This document shows positions 24,150 through 36,464 of a stretch of 64,000 nucleotides of DNA, piece by piece. The position numbers and the translations under genes are program-made. This stretch comes from Hanleya hanleyi (lineage: Eukaryota; Mollusca; Polyplacophora; Lepidopleurida; Hanleyidae). The stretch lies in NCBI GenBank assembly GCA_036873755.1, contig JAVTVY010045365.1, forward strand, positions 124,001 to 188,000, read 5' to 3'. Under the pieces are notes generated by a model, which saw nothing but the letters and a program-made list of their open reading frames with translations, was not told the DNA's origin and searched no databases. Numbering within the stretch: position 1 is the stretch's first letter; the number at the start of each line of letters is the position of its first letter.

Positions 24150-24770
24150 CTACTGAAGTATGGGTATCGTTCTTGTGATGTTTCTTAAAGATTTCCCCGA
24201 CTTTCTCATTATGGATAGTTATGTGAAATTCGTTGCCTGAATACACCAACAGCGTAAAGTTTTCCAAATGGGTACAGATGGTGCATCATGTTTGGCAGAT
24301 TTATATATGCTCTTGTATGAATACATTTATATGCAGAAATTGTGAAAAGAATTCCTTTTCAAATCCCACTCCGTCTCGTTTACCAAACGCTGTATAACCG
24401 ATCTCCTCGCTTTGGATAAACCTCGTTTAAGCGAAACAGGATGGGAAAATACGCCCCCTCACTAGACTCAACCACTGATAGTCCAGATGAAACATCATAT
24501 TTGGACGAACACCTCCATAAAATAAAAAAGATTATTCTCATCCGACTGCAAGAAAGACGATCAAAATTTTGACATAGTTTACTACCCATTTCTGGATAGC
24601 AATATTCTAGAAGAACCTGCATATGGTATAAGCATGTCATATGGTATCAGATGCTAGATTCTGAGTAAATTGACGGTTCTGTCAGCTCCAGAGAACATTA
24701 CTGGAGAAGGGTGTCAAGCAAGGCTATTCCACCAAACGCTTTCATTCGAAATATCTCAAATTATGTGATT
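24150..24770 (+). pseudogene. Degenerate RT relic right of copy C
   Basis: This is the same plus-strand relic as at 8,880 and 19,700, with motif B remnants near 24,230-24,320. It has frame damage. Confidence 0.6.
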
Positions 24771-26097
24771 TTTTCAACACGGTGAGGCAAAGATCATTTC
24801 AGAGCTAGGGTCGTTTGAATATCATGTGTTTTACATGTCCATCGCGTTAAAATGAACAATCACAATCAAAACGTGACTCAGATATGTACATACTCAGAAA
24901 ACGACTTGGATAAAGAATAATGGTCAGTGATTAGGTATTTATCATTGAATAAGCTAATTGTGGCATCTCTGAATAAGCTAATTGGGACTGATAGAAGGTA
25001 TTGATTGAGAAATATGCGAGCTGGGAGGAATGAACCGAATGGCAACTTGTTTTGCTAACACGCCACTAGTATCGCTGTTAGATGACCGTGTTTTGAAGGA
25101 AATCATACCACACTGTGAAGGTCGTATCAAATTGGATTATCGCTCTAATTTCTGCTCCTGTTGCGGCAGCGTTCTATCTCACAACCCATGAAACTAGGTT
25201 GGCGCGGTTCTGAATAGTCACCAATTTCGTTACGGAACGGACGTGTCAAGGATAACAGGCTCTCTGTTATAATTGTGACATAAAGAGGAAGGGGTTCGGT
25301 TAACGGGTTAAAACCTCCTCAACTCTGCTACATCTCTCTCTCCAAGACGCCATCAACTTCCTTGATCAGTAGAAGTGGTTCGACAGGGTTTGAAAGCTTA
25401 TTGACCCAAATGAAAGCTAGATAACGTCCCGTTTTCAGCATGTCTATACAATTTATTAGACTTACGACCCAATTTCTAAAGATCTAAAGATATGGGAAAT
25501 GAACTCCCATAAACCCAGCCCACTGCATCGTCTCGACGCTTCATTTCATTTCCATATCTCGATAAAAATCATATCTGGCATCTACCATGCGGCATGAGAT
25601 GACTGAAGTGTTTGCGGCATAAGACAAATCTATTCAATTAATATTTCGGGCTCTAGGTGTACGAGTAGGAACTCGTAAAGGATGTCCTATATTGTATGTG
25701 CCGGGCACTTCGATTAAATATGTGTGAATATGGTCGAGGCTGTTGAGAACAACGACTTCCTTACACAAATATAAATTTCATGTCAAATTATTCATTAACT
25801 GCGAATGATAAAGTACTGATTGGCCTTCAAACTCGGACAAGAATAGGAGATAGTGTAAGAGAGGATAACTCTTTGTCTAATGTAAACAATGTAGCGCAAG
25901 GTCATTGACAAGGTATAAACGGCTTCAAGGAAGTCATTCAACAACATCTTTCGCTTAGACCGCACTGCAGCCGCCTAATTGTTAGGCGTCGGCGTGACTG
26001 GGATACAAATCTTCACTGGGATAATGTTAGGATCTTGTGACGTGTTTAGAGATAAAGTCAGAATATTGGCCTGTGGGAACTCTCGTACTATCAGTCA
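24771..26097. other. Old unit between copy C and spacer X
   Basis: This is the counterpart of 9,481-10,824. No open gene is seen. Confidence 0.5.
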
Positions 26098-27375
26098 GGG
26101 AGCAAACGTATACAAGTGACCAAGAAAAAATCATTTGGTAGAATTATTACCATCCACTCTGCCAGTACAAGTGATAACAAAATTATTATTTTTTCTGTCA
26201 AAAGTTACAGGGGTGTAATTGACAGTTTATGTCATTTTGATCATTTCAAATCCCCACTTGCATAACGTCAGAATAAACAGGCGTTTAAGGAAGGTAGAAG
26301 GTGGGAATTTTTCAAAAACTCACTCCGAGAAGTGATTAATCCATATTTGTCTTTCTTCAAGAGCGTGCAGTGTTTACAAAACGAGTACAGCCAATTAAAT
26401 AAAAGAAAAATTACGTTGATTAGTTTTTTTTCCACAAAAACATACACAAATTGAGGAATGTTATCCATAAAAGAAGTAAAGTGTAATTTGAAATAACAAT
26501 GACTTTCTATATATTTTGGCTCACAAGGGAAATAAAAAGTGATAATAATATATTTTATTAAGAACAGAGAAATATATCTGTTAAATTCATGCAAAGTAAT
26601 ATTACTTTAGGCATACGTATCAATACAAAATCGGGGAAAATATAAACTGAGAATCTTGATGAAGAAATCACTTCAGTAGGTGATAAATGATCACTTGCAA
26701 GAGTGTGCCTCCGATCAGTTCAGTATTTAACCGTCGCCCAGCAAAATATTTCCGCGTCAATAATCTAAAGATCTTTACGGTGGACAGCACCAATTTCGAA
26801 ACAGGCATAACCTGAAAAAATCTGTTTCTTGCGAGAGAGAAGCGGACATTTTTTCAATGGTGGCAGGAAGACGGCTATGATGTTCTATTTGTAAAATCCT
26901 CATTCTTTAACACAAACCGTTTTCTAGGGTATAATATATCTCAGTTACGCTTTAGTTGTAACTGTTAAACACACACAATCATACAGTCACATTCTATCAA
27001 GTTTCTTGTCTGGCTATGTGGGTGTGTGCGAGGGTGTGAGTGTTTCCTTTTTCGAAACCATCTGGACATCTTTCAATTAACGCATACGGGGGTATTTATT
27101 TATTTATTTGTTTATATCCCATTTCACTTGATGCTGCTGTAAAGGCTCATTACGAAACACACTGTATTCATATGATAGTATATTTGTATGTAGATATGTG
27201 TAAAATACATATTTAGGTGCGTGCAGACCGTAACTAAAATAAATTTTAAAAACGGAATTATGTGTATCTCGTATAAAACTATTATGTATCAAATATGGAA
27301 TAGAAAAGGTACAGACGACTAACCTTCATAATTACGTGGGCATTTTAAAATCGTTGTTGAAATTCCTTAAATTAA
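26098..27375. repeat. Spacer repeat X, copy 2
   Basis: This is the second copy of the 1.2-kb segment at 10,825, with a local TATTTATTTATTTATTTG insertion near 27,095 and a short insertion near 26,465. It includes the same old PLE-like 3' region on the minus strand (about 26,725-26,970). It ends at CCTTAAATTAAT, after which the flank differs from that of copy 1. Confidence 0.6.
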
Positions 27376-28190
27376 TGTCCACTGGTATTTCCAGTGCCTG
27401 AAAAAAACAAACAACATCAACAAACAAACACAATGTAAACATACCGTGACAATCAAATATGTAAGGTTACACACGCACACAACTTTTCAAAAAGTTTTGC
27501 AAATCTAAGTCTGTTACGCTAAATGATTTGAATGCAAAGTCACTCGTAAAATCTGAAGAACGTTTATAGATAACTTACAGTTAAACAAATAAACATAAAG
27601 GAACGAGTGTACCAAATCGGATCTCAGGATAATTAAAGTTGGGATTCCAAAAACTATAAATCACAAGGTCCGTAGATTTGGGTGTCCATAAAACTGCCTT
27701 ATGATTATGGCTGATCTTGAATTTATAGGGAGAATGTGACGTAAATGTATGTTAACTAACAACAGAGGAATACAAGTGGAAACAAAAGCAATAATTGTAC
27801 AAAGAACAAATATGAACATAACGAACGGACTAAAACATTCCACAAAATACAGCCTATTCAGAGGTAATCAAGGATATAGGGATTAAAGATTAAGGCGTCA
27901 ATTTACCCAAGTAAAACTATACGCATACAGGCAATACTCTGACATGAAATATTTTTACACCGACGGACTACTAAAACGGCAGGTTGAAAAGTTATTGATA
28001 AACATAATTTCAGTTAATGAATTAAAAATAACAGAAAATAAATAATTCAATAAACGCTGCGACATAAGCAACATGGCTGTCCAACTGATACAGAATATTA
28101 CGAGTTTAAAATTGGTTTGAACCGTATGAAGGTGCACATTTCGTTCGTCTTGAAAAGGTACTGTAGTCAATGATCGACTAGCGAATGTCT
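27376..28190. other. AT-rich segment, no gene seen
   Basis: This stretch does not match other parts of the window by eye. It is AT-rich with CAAACAAACA runs near 27,405. Only short frames occur and none has a recognisable motif. Confidence 0.4.
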
Positions 28191-30490
28191 GATCAATGAT
28201 TCGGAAAATCTCATTATACTTTGACGAACTTGCTAATCTTGCCAATTTACCAATACAAGCATCTTTTCCGTCATTCAATATTCAGCCGTCTCTGTATGGT
28301 GTTCATACTTCAATTCCTTCGATGACAAACCCAAGAAAAGTTCATCCAAATATCATAGATGCTCCAGTTGATCAAATTTATTATTCACGTTATCAACAGA
28401 ATGGAGGAATGTCATGTCCAGAGAACACAAAACGTCGGACAGTATGTTGGCATTTACTTTTAAACATCAATCAATGCAATCTGATCGATCAGTCGATATT
28501 TCAAGTACCCTGTCATAGATGGTAATATTGATTCACATGATATTAAAACCCTTCATGAAAACTATATTAGCTATACCCCTGGGACCCGCTCATCGAATGC
28601 CATTTGAGGATTCTTTTTTGTTTTGCAGCCAATGAGACAAACGTAAGGACAGGTGGGAAATATATGAGGATGTTTTAACATAAATATAAAGTACGTTGAT
28701 GACAAACCAAACTGTGACAGATTGTACTGATGATGTAGGGACATCAAATCAAACTAAAGAGGACATTCGACTGACGACCTGTATTGATCGTACATCACGT
28801 TACGCGCTATGTTCATACTCAGGAAACACGACGATAAAAGGCTGAACACAAACTGTTGGCATAGTGAGGGTCTATAGGAGTCGCTGGTGTCCGCATCTTT
28901 GACTAGGCAATTGGGTAAACGCTGGTTATTTTGTAAATTTGGACATTTAACTCGAGAGTAGACATTATACTGAAGGTTTCTTGTCATATGCAGTGTTCTA
29001 AAACATGTAAGTTTATTATAAGAACCACATAAATGTTGCATATGTCAATATGTGGTAATGTTTCATGATTGACCGTGCTATACGTCTATCCAATTGTATC
29101 CCTTTCTGGATATTAATATACACATAGAGCATACTAACAAAAGTACACGATCAAACTTTGATCGTTCATTGCTATAAAATATGTTGCTCTTTTTCATTTT
29201 GAAACGTTGTAATGCACCGAGATCGTCTTGATTTCTTCTATTTTTACCTGATATAAACTTTACTATTAAATTGGTTATCACCAACGAGAGGTTAGGCTAG
29301 ACCCCTCCTTTTCATCAATGGTGTTTTTCAAAGTAGAAGTTGCAATTACCTTTGTTGTTCTTTGGTATAAATATAGTCCTAGAAACGGAATGGCATTTCT
29401 GAATAAGCTAATAGCGACTGATACAAGGTATAGATTCTGAAATATGCCACCTCTTTGGAATGAACCGAATGGCTACTTCTTTTGCTAACACGCTACTAGT
29501 ATCGCTGTTAGATGACCGTGTTTTGAAGGAAATCATATCAAACTGGAACGGTAGTGTCAAATTAGATCATCGCTTCATTTTTCTGCTCCTGCTGCGGCCA
29601 CTTTCCATCTCACGCCTCATGAAATTCGGTTGGCGCGGCCCTGAATGGTCACCAATTTCATTACGGAACGGCCCTGTCAAGGATAACAGGCTTTGTGTTA
29701 TAATTGTGACATAAAAAGGAAGGAGCTCGGCTAACGGGGTTAAGCCTACTACACTCTTCTACCTCTTTCCTTCAAGATGCCATCGACTTCATTTATCACT
29801 AGAAATGGTTCGGCCGAGTTTGAAAGTTTATTGACCTCAACGAAAGCTAAATATACTCCGCTTTTCAGCATGTCTCTACAATGCATTCGACATACGACTC
29901 ATTTTCTACAGATCCTACGATTAGCCAGCCAATATATGGACTCCCTTAAACCCAACAAACTGCATCGCTCCGTCGCTTCATTTTATTCCCATATCTCGAT
30001 ATAAATCATATCTGGCATGTACCATAACGGAATAAGATGGCTAAAGTGTTTGCGGCATACCACAAATCTGTGCAATTAATAGTTCGGACGCTATACCCAT
30101 ATACGGCAATGTTCATTACTAGCAGAAAATCGTAGAGGACGTGCTCTATTGTGTTTGCCGGGCACTTCGATTAAATATGTATGAATATGGTCGAGACTCT
30201 TGTCAAACAACGATTCCCTTACACAAATATAAATTCCATGTCAAATTATTCATCAACTGTGGATGCTAAAGTAATGATTGGCCTTCAAAGTCTGACAATG
30301 ATAGGAGATAATGTAAGAGAGAGGATAACCCTTGTCCAGTTATAATATTGGCCTGTTAGGTCATATGACTTCATTTCAGCACGATGGCATTCTTTCCCAA
30401 CAGCTTTATATGTCGCGTTTGATCGTAAGCGGGACGTACTGGGTTCAATCCCCGACCGGGTCACATCAAAGACTGAAAACTGAAAATGAA
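28191..30490. repeat. Diverged old unit U3, 5' modules
   Basis: It opens with the leader and terminal motif T (28,251-28,290), then follows the order of U1 from 1,201 with many substitutions and small indels. It contains the SFNIQPSLYGVHTSIPSMTN frame (28,196-28,525) and the c, d and e modules. It is older than the U1/U2 duplication. Confidence 0.6.
29460..29714 (+). other. Recurrent unrecognised frame of module c
   Basis: This 84-codon frame begins NRMATSFANTLLVSLLDDRV and ends in RNGPVKDNRLCVIIVT. Similar frames occur at 2,430-2,621, 13,229-13,420, 34,713-34,958 and 47,673-47,882. I do not recognise it. It may be a fossil coding block of the old unit or chance retention. Confidence 0.25.
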
Positions 30491-31160
30491 AACGAGTCAC
30501 CGGGATGTTGATGTCATAATCCATAAGTCTTTCTTCACGTCCATCAAATTAATAGATATCGTTCTTGGGATGTCTTTTAAAAAGGTGCTCTGATTTTCTG
30601 ATTATATTTATGTCACAATATACCAACAGCGTATAGGTTTCCCAATATGTACTTATGATGCAACACATTTGGCAGACCTTAATGTATGTTCTCGTATGAA
30701 TGAGCTTATATGCAGAAATTGTGATAAGATAACCCTTTCAAATCACATTTACGAAACGCTATATAGACGATCGCCTCGTTTTGGATAATCCCCCTTTAAG
30801 CGACACTGGAAGGATATACGCCCCGTCACTGGTTCATGCACTGATACTCCAGATGGAGCAACATATTTGGACGAATACCTCCATAGAATGAAAAATAATT
30901 AACATTATTCCGACTGCAAGAAAGACGATTAAACTTTTTACATAGTTGACTACCCATTTCAACACAACAATATTCTAGAAGAAGCGCATGTCATCTGGTA
31001 TTCTATGCTACACTCTGAGTAAAATGAGGATTTCAATCAACTCCAGAGAACCTTATTGCAGAAACGTGTCAAACAAGACTATTCCATCAAACGCTTTCAT
31101 TCGAAGTTTCTCAAGTTATGTGATAAATATCCCACACTGACGGCAGAATGGTTTTTATTT
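30491..31160 (+). pseudogene. Degenerate RT relic in U3
   Basis: Plus-strand remnants of the RT: TCCATAAGTCTTTCTTCACG (SHK.FF), a motif-B-like stretch near 30,620-30,690 and AAGAAAGACGATTAAA (KKDD) near 30,920. It has multiple frameshifts. Confidence 0.6.
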
Positions 31161-32219
31161 TCACACTGTAACTGTAAATCTCACTTCCTAGTAAGTTACC
31201 TGCTTCTGTGATATTTCATATAAAGTAATTATAAATGTGAAAATACGTTAATTTTCCTGTCACTGTAATTTTTTTCCACAGAGGTAGAGGTCGTTTGAAT
31301 ATCATGTGTTTTATATCTTTATGGTGTTAAAATGAACAGGCACAATCAAAGCGTGACTCAGATAATTATATACTCAGAAAAAGGCTTGGAAATTCACTTG
31401 GATAAAAATAGTGGTGAATGATTATGATTTTACTGGAAACCATATTGTGTATTTATTATTTTTATTCCATACATAAACAAGTCGAGAGAGAAACGGTCAA
31501 CACTGTTTAATGATGCGGAAAGAATTCATGATTTTTAATGATGACAGCAAGACTTCATGATGTTCCAAATATCAAATTCGTACCCCTGATTATTGATTTA
31601 AATCCATATTATTAATGCCACAATCTGGAAATCAGTGTTCTTTGTATGGTGTTCACATTTCAATTCTTTCGATGACAAATCAAGGAGAAATTCATCCAAA
31701 TATCATAGATGCTCCAAAGAGTAAACAATGTAGTCTTCACGTTATAGATAAAATGAATGAATATCGTCTCCAGAAAACACAAAACTTCGGACAATATGTT
31801 GGCATCTACATCTAAACATCACCAATCAATGCAATCTGACCAATCAGTCGATATTTCAAGTAGCCTGTCATAGATGGTATTATTGATTGAGATGATAAGA
31901 CGAACTCTTTGACTTCGTGAGAACTATATCAACTATAACGCGGGGACCTCCTCTCATCGATTGTCATTTGAGGATTTTTTGTTGATGCAGCCAATAGGAC
32001 ATAAACTAAACCAAAGAACAGGTGGCAAATATATGGATATGTGTTTAACAAGAAGATAAAGTACGTTGATAACAAAGTGAACGTTGACAGATAATACTGA
32101 GGATTTACTGGCACTAAATCAAATTAAAAAGGAGAACAACAACTTGCTTCCACAAATATGAATTACACGTCAAATTATTCATCAACTGCGAATGATAAAG
32201 TACTGATTGGCTATCTCGC
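31161..32219. other. Old unit tails and new unit start
   Basis: The RT relic tail runs to about 31,600, then another unit leader (frame 31,615-31,815, SLYGVHISILSMTN). The section 31,830-31,870 preserves the empty version of the site hit by the LINE at 58,316. No gene is called. Confidence 0.5.
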
Positions 32220-32450
32220 TTAGTAGTATTTGCTAGATCATGTGTTAATGTGACGATTTTAATCAACGTCACAAAACATTATTGCAGACTCTTAAAATAC
32301 AGGGTCATACCACCAAACGCCTCCACTCAAAGTTTCTCAAATTTGGCGATACTTATCGCATGCTGACAGCAAAACATAAGCGTAGCGTGCAAGATCTATG
32401 GCGTTACGTTTAGTAACTTGTGTATAATTCCGCTTAACCCGGGCCTAGGG
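32220..32450 (+). pseudogene. PLE-like RT C-terminal relic
   Basis: It matches the last 70 codons of the RT (TTTGCTAGATCATGTGTTAA, then CTCAAATTTGGCGATAC and GTGCAAGATCTATGGCGTTA) with frame changes, followed by the AACCCGGGCCTAGGG tail. Confidence 0.65.
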
Positions 32451-32493
32451 GGCCGTATTAACCCATGCACTTCAAGATCCTCACGATGTTCAT

Positions 32494-32748
32494 ATGAACA
32501 ATCGCAATCAAAGCCTGAATGAAAAATATCATTCTCTGGATGACGACTTTGCAACATATATCATATGGATAAGGAATACTGATCGTCGATACGGACTTGC
32601 TATTTTGAAGAATGCTGATATCTTGCTGGCATCATTGAAAACTTTTCATTCATTTCAATACCCCGGCATCCTTTTCCCCCCTGTTGCGTTTAATCGTAAG
32701 CGGGAGGCACTGGCTGGGTCATATCAAAGATCTGAAAAATTAAAATGA
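32494..32748 (+). CDS. Small ORF of the PLE-like tail (old copy)
   Basis: The frame starts MNNRNQSLNEKYHSLDDDFA and continues TYIIWIRNTDRRYGLAILKN up to about 32,645, after which it leaves the homologous part. It aligns without a frame break to 46,469-46,636 although the two are clearly diverged, which suggests past constraint on this frame. It precedes the membrane-helix part seen in copies A, B, E and F. Confidence 0.35.
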   Translation: MNNRNQSLNEKYHSLDDDFATYIIWIRNTDRRYGLAILKNADILLASLKTFHSFQYPGILFPPVAFNRKREALAGSYQRSEKLK

Positions 32749-32775
32749 AAACCTGTCACAGGGATCGTATATCGT

Positions 32776-32859
32776 CAGTATGCCTGACTCTGGGGTCGCT
32801 GGTTTGAATCCCGCTCGGGACTCGACCAAGTTTTCAGCACTAGAATTTGTGCTATTATT
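32776..32859 (+). repeat. tRNA-derived SINE, 5'-truncated copy
   Basis: It carries the B box region (GGTCGCTGGTTTGAATCCCG) and the body (TTTTCAGCACTAGAATTTGT) also found at 34,285-34,364. The A-box half is missing. Confidence 0.6.
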
Positions 32860-34044
32860 CCTACGAAGTAGGCTACAGATGGCAAATTGTCCGGTAATGA
32901 GTGAGTCAGTCAGTCAGTCAGTCCATCCGAATCCTTTCGTCGGCAAAATAAGGAGAACCGTTGACATTAGAACCTTGAAATTCTGATAAAAATTTGATTT
33001 ACAATTATTTTTATTATTATTTATTGATGGCTCAGCGAGTACACTGTCATGCCCATCGGGAAGCCTTGGCTGTATGTTTCACTGTATATATAACACAGTA
33101 CAAAATCTGGTGGGATATGCCATCCCTAATTGTTTTTATGAAATAGGAAATGCTAATTTTCCATCATTTGTTAGTGCATTTATCTACACCGCTATTACCA
33201 ACAGCCTCAATACACACAATTCAGTATATTGTTATAGATATATGTAAACTGTGGCCTTTAACGTGTATCCTATTTCACATCCAAACATTTCATCACTGAC
33301 CACATCAGGCTTCAGCAATGCAATTCCGATTCACACATCGAAGCTGAGGTGGTTTAACGTTTATCAATGAAGAAAATCACCGATCAACCGCCATAGAATA
33401 TAATGTGAAACAAGAAAACCGGAATAGTACATTCATCAGATTGCCGATACCCAAAATGTGTTGTCTCATATCTAGATAACAACGTGATGTAGAGACGCTA
33501 TTTATTCGTCTTTGTACCGGTTATGCTCAGGAGAATGACATAGAATCATTATTATCTTGTGCAGAGAAGGTGTTGGTCTGGAGTTGAATTACCATAAACT
33601 ACATAAATGCTACCTTTCTACTATAGTACTATATATAAAAAATTGTTGTATTGTTGGGAAAATAATGTGATTCAAAAAGTTGTTTTGATCCTGGACAAGG
33701 GCACTGAAAACCATTAAAGAGATGTAAATGTATTTTCACACGTAAAGCTTGAAATCTACTGAACCTTTATCATTCAATCTGTTTCCTTTAGTTAAAAAAT
33801 TGTGAAATTAAATCGGCGATCGTTATTTATTTTTGGAATGAAGGCGCATTAGGAGACTGTTACCAACAAGTTCTGAGCTGACCTACTTTTGATGAAAATT
33901 TCTGGTGATTTTTGATAAAAATCACTGGCGGCGATTCTGACTTGGGCGGTGCCCATCTTAATATAGGCAGGGTTTCAACTGGGGGTGGGGATTTCCAAGA
34001 GTTCAGTTTGCGTTCGAGTCCTAATGCCTACTCTACTTCGTAGG
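32860..34044 (+). mobile_element. Element Y1 bracketed by CCTACGAAGTAGG motifs
   Basis: It begins at CCTACGAAGTAGG (32,860-32,872) and ends at the inverted form (34,032-34,044, one mismatch), followed by TCCTGTGACGTTAGTCAC, which is also next to Y2. It includes a GTCAGTCAGTCAGTC microsatellite near 32,908 and a segment (32,985-33,090) that is inverted at 36,795-36,905. No coding frame is recognised. Confidence 0.5.
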
Positions 34045-34071
34045 TCCTGTGACGTTAGTCACACTGCTCAT

Positions 34072-34404
34072 GTAAGATAGTGCTATCCCAAAATAACGAA
34101 AATACTGTTATATTATCACTTTCTAAATGATAAAAATATATCTATTCAGCTGTGAAAGCTGTGTCATTACGATAATCAGAGGAGTACTGTATGTTCTCTT
34201 TCAAGACTACCGGTCTGCCACCTCCTATTTTGTGGGAGGCCCGTTGGCCGAGTGGTTTAGATCGTCGACATACAGTGCTGGCGATTAGGTACCTGACTCT
34301 GGGGTCGCTGGTTCGAATCCCGCTCGGGACTCGACCTATTTTTCAGCACTAGAATTTGTGCTATTCTAAGATATTGTTATCCCAAAATAACGAGAATACT
34401 GTTA
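34072..34404. repeat. 38-bp direct repeats flanking the tRNA-like SINE
   Basis: GTGCTATCCCAAAATAACGA-type sequence at 34,072-34,109 recurs at 34,367-34,404. The second copy joins the old unit at 34,405 (TAATTGTAAATGTGAAAATAC). Confidence 0.5.
34236..34366 (+). repeat. tRNA-derived SINE (Ser/Leu-type head)
   Basis: It has an A box (TGGCCGAGTGG, 34,245-34,255) and a perfect B box (GGTTCGAATCC, 34,310-34,320) with a long variable region, as in class II tRNAs. The expected acceptor pairing is poor and the sequence runs on into a SINE body (TTCAGCACTAGAATTTGTGC), so it is a SINE head rather than a functional tRNA gene. Pol III transcription from these boxes is possible. Confidence 0.7.
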
Positions 34405-35930
34405 TAAAGTAATTGTAAATGTGAAAATACTTTAATTTTCCTGTCACGGTATTTTTTTCACACAGTGATGCAAATATGATATCAGAGCTAGGGTCGTTTG
34501 AATATCATGTGTTTCACATCTCCATCGCGTTAAAATGAACATCCACAATCAAAACGTGACTCAGATATGTACATACTCAGAAAACGACTTGGATAAAGAA
34601 TAATGGTCAGTGATTAGCAATTTATCACTGAATAAGCTAATTGTGGCATCTCTGAATAAGCTAATTGGGACTGATACAAGGTATAGATTGAGAAATATGC
34701 GAGCTGGGGGGAATGAACCGAATGGCAACTTGTTTTGCTAACACGCCACTAGTATCGCTGTTAGATGACCGTTTTTTGAAGGAAATCATACCACACTGGA
34801 AAGGAATTGGATTATCGCTCCAATTTCTGTTCCTGTTGCGGCCGCTTTCCATCTCACACCTCATGAAACTCGGTTGGCGCGGTCCTGAATTGTCACCAAT
34901 TTCGTTTCGGAACGGCCGTGTCAAGGATACCATGCTCTCTGTTATAATTGTGACATAAAGAGGAAGGGGATCGGCTAACGGGTTTAAGCCTACTACATTC
35001 TTCTACCGCTTTCCTTCAAGATGCCATCAACTTCATTTATCACTAGAAATGGTTCGGCCGAGTTTGAAAGCTTATTGTCCTAAATGAAAGCTAAATATAC
35101 TCCGCTTTTCAGCATGTCTTTGCAATGTATTAGACTTACGACTCAATTTCTACAGATCCTGCGATTAGCCAGCCAATAAATGGATTCCCGTAAGCCCACC
35201 AAACTGCATCGCTCCGACGCTTCATCTCTTTTCTATATCTCGATAAAAATCATATTTGGCATTTACCATATCGGAATGAGATGGCTAAAGTGTTTGTGGC
35301 ATAACACAAATCTATGTAATTAATATTTCGTCCTTTATATAACCATATAAGGCAATGTTCATTACGAGAAGGAAATCGTAAAGGACGTGCTATATTGTGT
35401 GTGCCGGGCACTGAGATTAAATATGTATGAATATGGTCGACACTCTTAGGAACAACGATTCCCTTCGACAAATATAAATTTCATGTTAAATTATTCACCA
35501 ACTGTGGATGATCAAGTACTGATTGATAATGTAACAGAGAGGATAACCGTTGTCTTATGTAATACAATGTAGCACAAGGACATTGACAAGGTAACGGCTT
35601 GAGGGAAGCCGCTTAATAACAAGGACGTTCAAGTATCGCCATCTCTCGCTTACAGAGCACTGTTATGACCTAGTGTTGAGAGCATTGACGTGGCTGAGAT
35701 ACAAATCACCACTGGGATATACTCTGGTTCTTGTGATGTGTTTAGATATGCAGTCATAATATTGGCATGTGGGTTCAAAAGACTTCTTTTCAGTACGATG
35801 GCATCATTTCCCCCCACCTTTATATGTTACTTTAATCGTAAGCGGGAGGTACTGGGTTCAATCCCCGACCTGGTCATATCAAAGACTAAAAATAGAAAAT
35901 GAAAAACGAGTCACCGGTATCTTAGTGTCA
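34405..35930. other. Old repeat unit modules
   Basis: Modules c to f follow in the usual order. The plus frame at 34,713-34,958 and minus frame at 35,250-35,471 (VDHIHTYLISVPGTHNIARP) belong to the recurrent blocks. No gene is called. Confidence 0.5.
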
Positions 35931-36455
35931 GAATCCATAAGACTTTCTTCACTTCTACAAAATTAATGGAGATCGTTCTTGAATTTTTTCGTTTGAGAGC
36001 TGCTCGAATTTCTCATTATGGATATTTATGTGAAATTCATTACCACAATATACCAACAGCGTATAGGTTCCCAATGTGTACAGATGATACAACACTTTTG
36101 GCAGACCTAAATATATGTTCTCGTAGGAATAAGCTTATATGCAGAAATTGTGAGAAGATAACGCTTTCAAATCACACACCTCATTTACGAAACGCTATAT
36201 AGACGATCTCCTCGTTTTGGATAATCCCCTTTAAGCGACACTGTAAGGATATACCCCCGTCACTGGTTCAAGCACTGATACTCCAGATGGAACAACATAT
36301 TTGGACGAATACCTCCATGGAATGAAAAAAAGAAATACGATCACTCCGACTGCAAGAAAAACGATTAAAATTTTGTCATAGTTGACTACCCATTTCAACA
36401 CAACAATATTCTAGAAGAACCTGCATATGGTATTTGCATGTCACCTGGTATCACA
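35931..36455 (+). pseudogene. Degenerate RT relic
   Basis: Plus-strand remnants include GTGAAATTCATTACCACAAT, GTACAGATGATACAACACTT (motif B), AACGCTATATAGACGATCTC (YIDD region) and CTGCATATGGTATTTGCATG. The frame is broken repeatedly. Confidence 0.65.
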
Positions 36456-36464
36456 TGAGTAAAG

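Larger units (their letters stand above)
21218..25667. repeat. 4.45-kb tandem duplication unit (second copy)
   Basis: The frames at 19,175, 19,508 and 19,926 recur at 23,628, 23,961 and 24,380, an offset of 4,453-4,454. The unit starts exactly at the PLE-like terminal motif and runs through copy C, its right flank, an RT relic and modules c-e. It is more diverged from its partner (16,790-21,217) than U1 is from U2, so it is older than the 10.8-kb duplication. Confidence 0.8.
12043..27375. repeat. Long direct repeat U2 (about 15.3 kb; U1 plus an internal 4.45-kb tandem copy)
   Basis: U2 has the same order as U1, but after 21,217 it carries an additional PLE-like copy C with its right flank before reaching the second spacer X (26,098-27,375). 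X is followed by unrelated sequence, whereas U1's X joins directly to the start of U2 at about 12,041. Confidence 0.85.

Noticed and set aside
26268..26594. 108-codon minus frame in spacer X
   Set aside because: Copy 1 of X has a shorter, shifted version and the composition is only AT-rich; no motif.
34245..34330. Functional tRNA-Ser/Leu gene
   Set aside because: Acceptor pairing is poor and the sequence runs into a body shared with a second truncated copy, which fits a SINE.
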